A DNA stretch of 64,000 bases from Pseudomonadales bacterium. GTDB lineage: Bacteria; Pseudomonadota; Gammaproteobacteria; Pseudomonadales; Natronospirillaceae. The translations under genes and the position numbers were made by a program. Of the stretch, positions 8,703 through 17,672 are shown in pieces. Numbering within the stretch: the first letter of the stretch is position 1; each line of letters starts with the position of its first letter. The stretch spans positions 1-64,000 of the forward strand of contig JALJPK010000007.1 in NCBI GenBank assembly GCA_022968985.1. Reading direction: 5' to 3'. A model generated the notes under the pieces. That model worked only from the letters and a program-made list of their open reading frames with translations, searched no databases and had not been told where the DNA came from.

Positions 8703-9638
8703 TTAAGGATGAAAAATCAAACGAATTGGATTGCCTTTATAACCGGTGCCTTTAATTTCGATACTAGAAAAAATACCCGCAGTTTTTAACACCTGGAAGT
8801 TTTCACCGTCTTCAGCAATAAAGGTTTTGAATCGACGCCAAGACGTATTTAAACCAGAATCGGATTTTAGTTGTGAATATAAAATTTCAAACGGAGTGTT
8901 AATATGCGGAAAACCAACAGCAATCAAATAACGATGCAAAATTTTACAACTAGGATTCAGCTTTTGTCTGATTGTTAAATCAATTTTCACATAACTGGTT
9001 AATAGATTAACCAACGTCGCGGGAATTGAAAATACGTAATGAGAGTGTCCATTTTTTTCATTGTGCATTTTACGAAACTTAAGCATATATTCACGCTCGC
9101 CTTCGATTAACACTTTATTCAAAACTTCTTCAGACAGTTTATTACAGGAAATAACCGTATTAGTTAAACGAGAAATTGAATTATCAATTCGTTCTTTGGT
9201 TTTGGTGCCCCAGGTATAATCTAAATATTTGGCAATGATGTAATTTGTCATTGAGCCTTTTAAAGTGATTTCAAAAAATTCACCGGCAACCACATCATTA
9301 ATAGAATCATCATTGTCTTCAGGGTTATGTGAAAGCAATTGTCTAAAAGAATTTACGTTATGTTTTTGCACAAGCTCTTTCACTTTAGAATCTGTTTTAC
9401 CTTGAAACTTATTACAAAGTTGAATAATAGCAATCAATACTTCTTCATCAGTAAGTGTCAGTTCAGGACCTTTAATCACTAATTCAGAATTACCAACATG
9501 AAAAATACGCTCATGATCTTCTTCATCTTTAGCTGTTGATTTAAATAAATCAATAGCAGCAAATGCAGTAGGGTAGTTAGCCTCGGAGGGATTAGTGTAT
9601 GGATTGTCTAAAAAAAGATCTAAATTTTTATTAGCCAT
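8703..9638 (-). CDS. TrfA/RepA-like plasmid replication initiator
   Basis: A 311-residue protein with the pattern of winged-helix plasmid initiators of the TrfA/Rep_3 kind: VIKGPELTLTDEEVLIAIIQLC near residue 55-75, then a second winged-helix-like half (YVFSIPATLVNLLTSYVKIDL, RQKLNPSCKILHRYLIA) and a C-terminal recognition segment (SGLNTSWRRFKTFIAE). Such proteins bind iterons and recruit DnaA and helicase. The iteron array begins 320 bp beyond its 3' end, as in plasmids that have control iterons downstream of rep. It is transcribed toward the iterons, and away from the Tus homolog with which it shares a divergent 215-bp intergenic region. The exact subfamily is uncertain. Confidence 0.75.
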   Translation of the reverse strand: MANKNLDLFLDNPYTNPSEANYPTAFAAIDLFKSTAKDEEDHERIFHVGNSELVIKGPELTLTDEEVLIAIIQLCNKFQGKTDSKVKELVQKHNVNSFRQLLSHNPEDNDDSINDVVAGEFFEITLKGSMTNYIIAKYLDYTWGTKTKERIDNSISRLTNTVISCNKLSEEVLNKVLIEGEREYMLKFRKMHNEKNGHSHYVFSIPATLVNLLTSYVKIDLTIRQKLNPSCKILHRYLIAVGFPHINTPFEILYSQLKSDSGLNTSWRRFKTFIAEDGENFQVLKTAGIFSSIEIKGTGYKGNPIRLIFHP

Positions 9639-9724
9639 GAACAGTGGTCTTAGTACAAAAAAGAGAGTGTTGATAATATCGTATTGTAAATAATAATGCT
9701 CTTTATATAGTTGAAATAATCAAG

Positions 9725-9741
9725 CCAAATGCAACCTATCC
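9725..9741 (-). promoter_or_regulatory. Ter-like site A (left arm of 17-bp inverted repeat)
   Basis: The minus strand reads GGATAGGTTGCATTTGG, identical to site B. The TAnGTTGnA core resembles the E. coli Ter core (TATGTTGTA). It lies between the divergent rep and tus genes, 105 bp from its partner. Confidence 0.6.
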
Positions 9742-9754
9742 AGAATAACATAAA

Positions 9755-9790
9755 GGTAACTTCTTTATTAGCAGGTTTTGCCGAAGTTAC
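9755..9790. promoter_or_regulatory. Small inverted repeat in rep-tus intergenic region
   Basis: GTAACTTC and GAAGTTAC form an 8-bp inverted repeat between the two Ter-like sites. It could be an operator or a hairpin; there is no U-run to make it a terminator. Confidence 0.4.
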
Positions 9791-9846
9791 GCTATTACAG
9801 AATGTTGCTGTATTTAATATGGAGGTATCTCTTTAAAAAATCTAAG

Positions 9847-9863
9847 GGATAGGTTGCATTTGG
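9847..9863 (+). promoter_or_regulatory. Ter-like site B, overlaps tus leader
   Basis: GGATAGGTTGCATTTGG, a perfect inverted copy of site A, ends 8 bases before the tus ATG. In E. coli TerB overlaps the tus promoter and Tus represses itself; the same arrangement is seen here. Confidence 0.6.
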
Positions 9864-9871
9864 GGGCTGTT

Positions 9872-10843
9872 ATGTTAACTTCTCGTTATTACACCTATTT
9901 AGATTATCTAATGTTAACGTATCCAAAAGAACAAGCAGTACAGGTATTGTCAGATATCAATCGACATCTAGCAACAATAGACACTTTATTCTACCCGCAT
10001 ATTACAGATGCTGTATTGGTATATATTAATCCAACACATTCTTTTGAAGGAGGTAATACTACGTTAGAAGTAAATACTTACTATCAAGACAACTCAACTT
10101 TCTATAGTTTATTAAAACAATACTTAGCTTCCACTGAATTCATATCCTCAGGTACAAACCATAAACAAGCCTCTATTTGTGGATGTATTGCCGTAACAAC
10201 TGAGGGATTAGAATACATCAAACATTTAAACTCTCTAAAAGATCAGTTTTGTTTTTGGTCTGATGTAATCATAAGAAATTTCACAACACCCATTATTGAT
10301 ACACAATGGCATAAAGCTATGCTCACACCGCCTGACAAAATTGATGTTAAAAAACGTATCGCTTTAAATAAAACATTGTTTGGCGACAAAACTCATATAT
10401 TAAAAGTCAGAAAAAAACTGAACATACTTCCAGAAAGTACAATTGATTTTAAGTTAAATTGGCGTAAAACTCGTAAACAAAAAAAACTAAGCACTGATCA
10501 AATTCAACGATTAATAGACACCAACTTTAAAGACTCTCTCATAAGCTCAACTACCGACATTGACGCTATCATTGATATCGCCCAAAAAGAAATAATAAAA
10601 GGTAATCCAATTTATAGTATCGAAACATTTTTACCTAACTTAGCAATGACATATCGATATGCTCAAAATGGTGATATTGCGTTTAATAATAAATCTAGCC
10701 TGGCATTACCTGTAATAATAGAAGCATCAAAATTACCTCGATATGAAATTCGTTGTCATACAAAAACAGGGGTGGTGTGTGAAGTACCAGAAAAATATGT
10801 CTATATAGAAGGTACAAGAAAGCTATATCGTTTGACCATGTAA
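9872..10843 (+). CDS. tus: Tus-family replication terminator protein (Ter-binding)
   Basis: A 323-residue homolog of the DNA replication terminus site-binding protein Tus (E. coli Tus has 309). By recall, KQASICGCIAVTTEGLEYIK...HLNSLKDQF lines up with the Tus segment ending in SHIQHINKLKTTF; NWRKTRKQKKLSTDQIQRL matches the Tus interdomain DNA-binding region, and the strands LAMTYRYAQNGDIAF and ALPVIIEAS correspond to RVWYKGDQ and PLIALI. Identity is modest but order and spacing agree. ATG 9872 is chosen because GGGGG stands 5 bases before it; a TTG at 9854 lies inside the Ter-like site. Tus bound to Ter stops replication forks in one direction. Site B in its leader suggests autorepression. 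An alternative is an unknown DNA-binding protein of similar fold. Confidence 0.75.
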   Translation: MLTSRYYTYLDYLMLTYPKEQAVQVLSDINRHLATIDTLFYPHITDAVLVYINPTHSFEGGNTTLEVNTYYQDNSTFYSLLKQYLASTEFISSGTNHKQASICGCIAVTTEGLEYIKHLNSLKDQFCFWSDVIIRNFTTPIIDTQWHKAMLTPPDKIDVKKRIALNKTLFGDKTHILKVRKKLNILPESTIDFKLNWRKTRKQKKLSTDQIQRLIDTNFKDSLISSTTDIDAIIDIAQKEIIKGNPIYSIETFLPNLAMTYRYAQNGDIAFNNKSSLALPVIIEASKLPRYEIRCHTKTGVVCEVPEKYVYIEGTRKLYRLTM

Positions 10844-10917
10844 AAACATTAATAGTGCCGGATAGATAAACATCATGGTTCTTCGTAGCATTGAGTGAAA
10901 TTAAATCATGCGATGAA

Positions 10918-11211
10918 TTAATTTAAAGCATATGTCCATTCAAAACCCGAAATTATTATGCATAGAAATAGAATCAAAAACCCTGGATTGATTATCAGCT
11001 TTTTTAGACAAGTATGTAAATTTAACTCATCTTCGAGTTTCTCTAATAATTCATAATCGTACTCTTGAATGAGATTATCTAAAATTTCAACCGTGTCATG
11101 TTGAAATACATCCTTTTGTTTATCCAACCAAATAAGCAAAGTTGCAATTAATCCTCGTTGATCTTGATCTATGCGGTCAACCATATTTTCAATATATGGC
11201 AATAAATACAC
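10918..11211 (-). CDS. Hypothetical protein, 97 aa, possibly decayed
   Basis: A GTG-started frame of 97 residues, acidic and helical (DQDQRGLIATLLIWLDKQKDVFQHDTVEILDN), ending in a hydrophobic stretch (GFLILFLCIIISGFEW) that could be a frame-shifted tail. The codons directly upstream end another small frame (11218-11375), so this may be the second gene of a short operon. No family was recognised and the neighbourhood is full of broken frames. Confidence 0.35.
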   Translation of the reverse strand: MYLLPYIENMVDRIDQDQRGLIATLLIWLDKQKDVFQHDTVEILDNLIQEYDYELLEKLEDELNLHTCLKKLIINPGFLILFLCIIISGFEWTYALN

Positions 11212-11217
11212 TGCTTA

Positions 11218-11640
11218 ACCCCATTTTTTAAAATGTTCGAAAGAAGGCAATCTATCTTTTTGTATTGAGCGTTGAATAAACTGTTCTGCTTTTATTAATA
11301 CAGTAAGGTCATCTTCAATTACCGCTTTTGTTTTAGTTCTTTTTAAATTAGAGGGTCCATTGCATAACTTTGAAAAAATGAAGGCGTATTAATGGGTCAT
11401 TATAAAAATACAAATGGAGCTAGAAGCCATAGGTTCACTGCTGTATGCAATGTCGACCATGGATTCACAGCAAGCCATTTGCGCAACTATTTTTAATTCA
11501 GCTGATACATCTGCTCCAAAAACTACATATTCATCAACCAACACAAAGCTTTAATATTGTTTATTTCTAATTCACTAGAGATTGCCTCTGCTAGTTTCGA
11601 GTCTTGTAACTGTAATCGGGTATCGGAGGTCAATAATAAG
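11218..11640 (-). pseudogene. Decayed gene fragments
   Basis: Two coding-like stretches without proper starts. From 11375 down to 11218 the minus strand reads KRTKTKAVIEDDLTVLIKAEQ and ends FEHFKKWG-stop, like the end of a small antitoxin or regulator. From about 11640 to 11400 it reads DTRLQLQDSKLAEAISSELE, then after a frame change VLVDEYVVFGADVSAELKIV before a stop. Neither half has a start. They look like leftovers of older insertions. From 11640 to 11875 only AT-rich sequence is seen, presumably holding the promoter of the next gene. Confidence 0.4.
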
Positions 11641-11875
11641 GACTATTTTTAATAGTCTTAAATTTCACAAATTCTAGTAAAATTAATTACAGTAAGTTCA
11701 ATATAATTAATTATCAAGTAATATCAAATACTTAAGAGAAGGATTTAATATCAAAAGTATTCCAAATTTGATCTACTTAATTCTCTTTCGATTAAATTTT
11801 AATCAAATATAGTTTTAATAATGGAACAATTTTGATATTATTAACCATAATTTAATGGCTGAATATGGATAGATA

Positions 11876-14800
11876 ATGAGCGAAAAACAAGAGGATACTA
11901 AAAGGAGTGTTCATAATGTAACTAGAAAGTTGCCTGAAAACATTAATAGGAAAATAAAGCCTCATCCGCAAAAAGAGGCAGAAACTATCAATCAAGACAG
12001 TGCAATAGCCTCAACTTGGGATACAATTTCAAGTGAGTTAAGTTCTGACTCGATCAGTAGACTTAAAACCTACCTAGACTTTTCTCAAACTTTTGAAGAG
12101 TTTAAACATAATTTATCTGTAATCCTTAAAGTCAGCCAAGCAGTTCCTTTTTTCTCCAAAATTGACGGCATCAAAAAGTTCATCAGTGCAGCCAAGAAAA
12201 TTGAAGAGATAATATTAGCTGAAGAACAATCTTCGCAACTTTATAAAGATATCTACTTAGAGTTCGATAAATTAGACCAAGGTAATAGTGATAAAGAAGA
12301 GCTAATAGACTCATTAAATAAGGTTTTGGCTGTTTCTATAGATCGTTACTCGGATGACCAAAAAATAATAGTTCGTTTTTTACAAGCTATAGTTTTGGCC
12401 TGGAAACAGAGATCTGATTCAATTAAATCTACAAACCTTAATCCGCGTACTAGTTATGAAAGAAATACAGGGCCGACCAAATCTATTGAAGTATTGATTA
12501 ATTCACAAATATTTAGTCAGAATAAAGACTTTTCAATAAATATTGAGAAAATGTATGAGATAGAGGCTTGGGCGTTGATAGAAAAATTTGAAGATTTTTC
12601 ACGTTCTCAAAATTCAATCTTTTCTCAAGAAGTCGATTTTACTAGTGAAGCAAATTACGACCGTATCTTTACGAAAACCACAGAAAAATTATTAGTTAAA
12701 CAAAAAGCAGTTTCTAAAATTGAAATACCAGAATTAACTAATTTAATTGATGATTTTAAATCTCCTATTTTTCGAAATCCTAGTTCACAATTTTCAAAGC
12801 CAATTGATAATCAGCATTTAATGCTTAATTGGGATACCCCAAATTTTATCGAAATTGAGACTTTACTGAGTAAATGCTTTGAAGGTAAGTCAGTAAGTGA
12901 TAACACTTATCTAGCAATATTGATGCTTGTTGCTCTTTCTATTAGCCCTAAAGAGTTATTTCAAATTGAAATCTGTTCAGATGAAAAAATACCTCAAGAA
13001 CCTGGTCGTATAATAGTCAGCAAAAAAGGATTCTGGCATAAACGATTAATTACTCCTGAAAACGCTATTATGACACAACCTTGCTATTCACCTGATGTCT
13101 TTAGTTTTGGAGTAATCAAGCAAACCTTACCTCAAGTTATAAACAGACGACTGAAAGCAGTTGTAGAACAAAAAAGTTTAGGTCAAGGCCTTGGATTTAA
13201 AAGTGTAGCGCAATTAAATAAAGCAGTTTCCGAAGTGTGCAACGAAGTAAGTTCACATCTAACGCCCTCTAGGCTAAAGAAAGCATTATTTGGTCGGTTA
13301 ATCTTTCAAGGCGTGGCAGTTGATAATGCTGCGCTTGCAATTGGTTTCCCAGAACGAATTGGTGGTCAACACTTTTACTATTATTCAATTAAAGTCAGAG
13401 AATTACAAAGTATCTATGACTCGGCAATAAATGACTTGTTTAATTCATCAGTGCCTAATCCTGTAAAAGAGTTTTCTGGTGAAAATGAATGGGTAGGTAG
13501 TTTAATTCACCTGGATTACCCATGGCACGAAAATAAGTTAAAGGAATACATAAAACAAAAACCAGAAATAACAATTCAGTCCAATCTATCTCAGGTTATT
13601 CTTTATCATAATTGGTTCAGTAAATATGTAGCGTGGCTTTTGTTATGTTCAACAGGGCATCGTCGAGCAAAGAAATTAAGTTTTACAGTAAAAAATATTT
13701 CAGAAGAATGGGTGTTGATTAATGATAAGCAAAGTACCCTAAATCCATTTCGCATAGTGCGCCTGGGTGGTTTTGTTGCACAACAATTAAAGATGTATCG
13801 CATCCATTTAAAATCTCTTTCCATGTTAATTGCAAAGAAAAAGGAAACCCATTTAGCAAGAGTTCTAAAACACTTAACCACTTTTCCAAATTTAGAGATA
13901 TCTGAATCTCAGATTTTTTTCCATATGGATGAAAATTCGTTTGTAATCGCCCCTTATACGTCTAACGAAATAATAAAGGGAATTGGTTTTAATAATGTTC
14001 CTGATAATTTTCATAGGCATTGGTTTATTAGTGGATTGAGAGAATGTGGTGTTCCGCAGGAATGGGTTTCATCAGCAGCAGGTCATGTAGAAGTTGGCCA
14101 ACAGGAGTGGTCATATACAGCACTATCAGCACTATCGAGCATCTCTAAGGATTGGGATGAAAAACGCGATGAGTATTTATCGAATTTAGGGTTTGATATT
14201 ATTGAAAGTGAGCTCCCATCAGTACCCAACCGTCAAAATCAAACGAGTAAGGTTGAATTTCAACCTTTTTGTTTGAATCCTGTCGAGCTGGAGCGAAAAA
14301 AGCAGAAGGATTTAAATAAGATTCTTGATAGTCTGATTTTAGATGTGTTGAAATCACAAATGGAAAATAACCAGGATTTAGAGAATCTAACCAAGGAAAG
14401 GTTTACAGTCGAGCTGAAAAAAAGGATCAATACCAGTAATAGTTCGATATTAAATACAACAGAAAAAAAGAAAATAAATAAGGTATTAAATATTAAACTG
14501 AAAGATATAGTAGATGATCATGTTAAAATTATTGACAAGGATGACGACGAAAAAGAGCAACATAAATTTGTTGATTTTGCTAGAAACGTCGTGCAAAAGA
14601 CTGAACATACAAATTTAATTTGCGAGCATACGGTTTATTTATCTAGTTTATTTGAACAGATTCTAAATGAATTCTATCCTGCTGTAATAAAAACTCTATT
14701 GAAACAAGAAAACTCTCTACATTTTACTGCATTACAATATATTACATTGGTGATAACCGAACTTTGTCTTAATAAAAAAGAATTAGATTCTATTTTTAAT

Positions 14801-17344
14801 TCTAAATCTATTGAAGTCCATAGTTTGAATGATACTGCTTGGATAGAATGGTTATATCAAGGGCGACAACAACGTCGGTTATTGTCCCCCCTGGCATCGT
14901 TAATTTTTTTAGATAAAAATAATATTCATAATAAAACTCATAATATAAATAAAATTCATAAATGTATTGAAAGTTTAATCGAGACCTATTCGGCTTATAA
15001 ACCAAAACATCAAAAAAATTCTAGTTCAAAAAGTTCTACTAAATTAGACAGGTTTATTGAATGTAATATTATAAATGGAAAAATAAAATTTATAGACTTT
15101 CTTTTTAAATCGGCAAATTGTTGGTGTACGATTAATCTACCTAACTGTTTAACATCTTACGCTAATCAAGAATTTAAAACATCATCACTAAAATTTGAAA
15201 ATTTTATTTCAACCCTTACTGGAGAACAACTTGCTAAGGGATATACAGAAAAAGATCTAGAAAAAATACGAGATCCAATAGATATATTAGATGAATCTAT
15301 AGTTAAAATTGAAAAAAAGAAGATGACAGCGATAATAAATAAAGCAAAAAAATATTCTAATGAAACAACAAAAGCAAGATTGGCTGTATCAAACGAGTTA
15401 AAAGAATTAAATAAACAGTGGCGAATACTATCGATGCCTTCAATCTTAACGATTGTTAACGAATATGCTCAAAATATATTTTTAGAAAAAAATTCTAATG
15501 ACTCCTATATAAAACAAGTGTCAACTATATGTAAATATATTTCTTCAGTAATAACTTCATTTAAAGTTGCAACAAAATTTAATTGGAACGTGATTGATGA
15601 ACCAGAATTACAAAACTTATATAAAAATGCTTTAGAAGCATACGAAAAGAAAAATAAGAGTGATCCGATCGAATATGCAAAGCACCTTCGTTATTTTCAC
15701 AATTATTGTGTAGTTCATGGCATACACGATGATTTAGATTTATATAGCATAAGTGACCGGTTTACTAAAAGAAAACTTTTTGTCCCTAAGTCTGGGTTTA
15801 TTGGCTACCGCCATTATGAAATAGCCAGAAGTATTGCAGATAAATTATGGGGAAAACAATCCTTTCAAGAGCTTTTACTTATTTTGATGTTTAAATTTGG
15901 GTTGAGAGTGAGCGAAGCTATACGTTTAAAGCGTGAAGATATTCTAATATCTGATGGGGATATAATAGTTATTGTAATATCTAATAATTTAGGAAAAGTA
16001 AAAACGCAATCAGGTAATAGGCAAATTAGAGCTGTAAACTTAACAGAAAGCGAGCGCGAAGTAATAATTAATCATTGTCGAATTTTTGATTTTGGTAAAA
16101 AAGAAAAACTTAAAAATCTTTCCGACCCATTGTTTAATGACACTTTTAAGAATATGAAAATTATCTCTCAAAGTTGGGTCTCAAGAACTACCCAGGAAAT
16201 TCTGAGGCTGGTAACTGGCAATAGAAAAATTCGCTTGTACGATGCAAGGCACAGCTTTCTTAGTTCGCAATTGTATTGGAACTTAAATCTAGTGGATAGA
16301 TTACCAGGCAGTAAGGAACATTGGGAGTTTGAAGGGCAAGATGATCACCAACTTAAACTTATTGGCTCCTGTGTCAAAAGTCGGCGAGTTGCTTTCGCTA
16401 TTTCGGCGTTAGCTGGTCATGCAAATTTTCAAACGACTTATGAAAATTATTTTCACTTATCAGAATTAGTATTATTCGATTATCAAACCAAAATGAATTT
16501 TTCTGAAATAAACTCGCCTGAATTAATGAAATTAACAGGCATTAGTAAGCAAGCTTTAGGGCACTTGATATGTAGAAATAAAAATGACTTAGAACTTGAA
16601 AGTAAAATATTACAAAGATTGCTAAAAGATCAAACACCTATCACGCAGCTGAATAATGACGGCAATTTTTCTAATGATCATATACTCTCACTTGTGGAAC
16701 CTTGTAAGCCAGTATTTAATCTTCAGCTAATTGAAACCGTCATTTCCTTAGATGCAAAAGGTGAAAAATTAAAGGATATCGAGCTTTTAGTAAAGTTGAA
16801 TAAAAAAGTAATAAATACTATTTTACAAGTTAGTAATGAACTGTCTGTTGAAATTAATTTCAATATTAAAAAGCATTTTTTAAAAATGCATTTTAATGAA
16901 GATCGTAGATATTCAAAAAAATCAATCAACTTATTGTCAATTTTAGAAGAAATAAGTGATAAACAAGAATTGATCGATATCTGGGAGAGAGGATATCACT
17001 CTATGGATAGTACACTTATACTTGATTCAGAAAAAAAATTAAAATTTTTAACGAAGCCATTTAAAAAAACTGAATTCAAGTTTGTTGAGAATTATTTGAG
17101 TAAAGAAGAGTTAATTAACTTATCTAAAGGTAAAAATAATAAAGGATATCATACTGACAATAATTTGTTATTTATGAGATTTGTATCAATATTTAAAGTC
17201 CATCTTGATTCTGTCGATAATCACGATGAATCGATGAAGAATAACCGAGTTATGAAATATTTTCATAAGGCAATATTTCTATTTTCTATAAGAGAGAAAT
17301 TAAAAGAATTAATCAATAATAATGAAGTCAATTGGAAGAATTAA
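11876..17344 (+). CDS. Giant double tyrosine recombinase, 1822 aa
   Basis: A single uninterrupted frame carrying two tyrosine-recombinase catalytic regions. The first has R596 (TGHRRAKKL), H713-R714-H715 (FHRHWFISGLREC), G736-H737 and a candidate nucleophile Y747 (EWSYTAL). The second has R1344 (FGLRVSEAIRL), Y1455-D-A-R1458-H1459 (RLYDARHSF), G1514-H1515 and Y1522 or Y1525 (TTYENYFHL). Each follows helical, Lys/Ser-rich regions like core-binding domains; the middle (about 800-1150) is Lys/Asn-rich and has no recognised domain. Usual family members have 300-450 residues, so this is a natural tandem fusion. The first copy departs more from consensus and may be partly degenerate. It stands alone, with long AT-rich flanks. 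Function is unknown: self-mobility, DNA rearrangement and replicon resolution are all possible. Confidence 0.75.
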   Translation: MSEKQEDTKRSVHNVTRKLPENINRKIKPHPQKEAETINQDSAIASTWDTISSELSSDSISRLKTYLDFSQTFEEFKHNLSVILKVSQAVPFFSKIDGIKKFISAAKKIEEIILAEEQSSQLYKDIYLEFDKLDQGNSDKEELIDSLNKVLAVSIDRYSDDQKIIVRFLQAIVLAWKQRSDSIKSTNLNPRTSYERNTGPTKSIEVLINSQIFSQNKDFSINIEKMYEIEAWALIEKFEDFSRSQNSIFSQEVDFTSEANYDRIFTKTTEKLLVKQKAVSKIEIPELTNLIDDFKSPIFRNPSSQFSKPIDNQHLMLNWDTPNFIEIETLLSKCFEGKSVSDNTYLAILMLVALSISPKELFQIEICSDEKIPQEPGRIIVSKKGFWHKRLITPENAIMTQPCYSPDVFSFGVIKQTLPQVINRRLKAVVEQKSLGQGLGFKSVAQLNKAVSEVCNEVSSHLTPSRLKKALFGRLIFQGVAVDNAALAIGFPERIGGQHFYYYSIKVRELQSIYDSAINDLFNSSVPNPVKEFSGENEWVGSLIHLDYPWHENKLKEYIKQKPEITIQSNLSQVILYHNWFSKYVAWLLLCSTGHRRAKKLSFTVKNISEEWVLINDKQSTLNPFRIVRLGGFVAQQLKMYRIHLKSLSMLIAKKKETHLARVLKHLTTFPNLEISESQIFFHMDENSFVIAPYTSNEIIKGIGFNNVPDNFHRHWFISGLRECGVPQEWVSSAAGHVEVGQQEWSYTALSALSSISKDWDEKRDEYLSNLGFDIIESELPSVPNRQNQTSKVEFQPFCLNPVELERKKQKDLNKILDSLILDVLKSQMENNQDLENLTKERFTVELKKRINTSNSSILNTTEKKKINKVLNIKLKDIVDDHVKIIDKDDDEKEQHKFVDFARNVVQKTEHTNLICEHTVYLSSLFEQILNEFYPAVIKTLLKQENSLHFTALQYITLVITELCLNKKELDSIFNSKSIEVHSLNDTAWIEWLYQGRQQRRLLSPLASLIFLDKNNIHNKTHNINKIHKCIESLIETYSAYKPKHQKNSSSKSSTKLDRFIECNIINGKIKFIDFLFKSANCWCTINLPNCLTSYANQEFKTSSLKFENFISTLTGEQLAKGYTEKDLEKIRDPIDILDESIVKIEKKKMTAIINKAKKYSNETTKARLAVSNELKELNKQWRILSMPSILTIVNEYAQNIFLEKNSNDSYIKQVSTICKYISSVITSFKVATKFNWNVIDEPELQNLYKNALEAYEKKNKSDPIEYAKHLRYFHNYCVVHGIHDDLDLYSISDRFTKRKLFVPKSGFIGYRHYEIARSIADKLWGKQSFQELLLILMFKFGLRVSEAIRLKREDILISDGDIIVIVISNNLGKVKTQSGNRQIRAVNLTESEREVIINHCRIFDFGKKEKLKNLSDPLFNDTFKNMKIISQSWVSRTTQEILRLVTGNRKIRLYDARHSFLSSQLYWNLNLVDRLPGSKEHWEFEGQDDHQLKLIGSCVKSRRVAFAISALAGHANFQTTYENYFHLSELVLFDYQTKMNFSEINSPELMKLTGISKQALGHLICRNKNDLELESKILQRLLKDQTPITQLNNDGNFSNDHILSLVEPCKPVFNLQLIETVISLDAKGEKLKDIELLVKLNKKVINTILQVSNELSVEINFNIKKHFLKMHFNEDRRYSKKSINLLSILEEISDKQELIDIWERGYHSMDSTLILDSEKKLKFLTKPFKKTEFKFVENYLSKEELINLSKGKNNKGYHTDNNLLFMRFVSIFKVHLDSVDNHDESMKNNRVMKYFHKAIFLFSIREKLKELINNNEVNWKN

Positions 17345-17392
17345 TCAATAATATTAAGGGGGATTGAATAATCCAACAACATCACGACACTC

Positions 17393-17428
17393 ATATCCCA
17401 AAGAAGCTTAATTCTTTTTTTGGGTATA
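17393..17428. terminator. Stem-loop between recombinase and hip locus
   Basis: Arms CCCAAAGAA and TTCTTT...TGGG with flanking ATAT/ATAT form a long hairpin containing a T-run, suitable as a terminator for the giant recombinase gene on the plus strand and for the hip operon on the minus strand. Confidence 0.5.
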
Positions 17429-17479
17429 TCATGATTAGGTATTTAAACCTTGTTTAAGTATTGATTATTAATCTAAAAT

Positions 17480-17650
17480 TCATTTATTTTTCAACTTCAT
17501 TAACAAACGTTTTTGACTCACTGTAGCATTTTCAATATTGTCTTCAATTTCTTGAACTGAACTTATACTGATATCTTTGGCGCTATTGTTTTACAAAAAC
17601 TCAGCAATTTCATTAATTGATACTTTTTTTTGAAATTCATGAATAGACAT
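17480..17650 (-). pseudogene. Small hip-operon gene with in-frame stop
   Basis: A 56-codon frame with a strong ribosome site (GGGAGG) begins 22 bases downstream of hipA on the same strand. Codon 20 is TAA (17591-17593); the frame then stays open to TGA at 17480-17482. Read through, it gives MSIHEFQKKVSINEIAEFL, stop, NNSAKDISISSVQEIEDNIE and a basic end. The good ribosome site and intact downstream frame suggest a recent nonsense mutation, or a 19-residue peptide. The family was not recognised. Confidence 0.45.
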
Positions 17651-17672
17651 AATGCCTCCCGGTTGAATATGG

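Noticed and set aside
9854-9872. TTG start of the tus gene at 9854
   Set aside because: It lies in the Ter-like palindrome arm; ATG 9872 has GGGGG before it.
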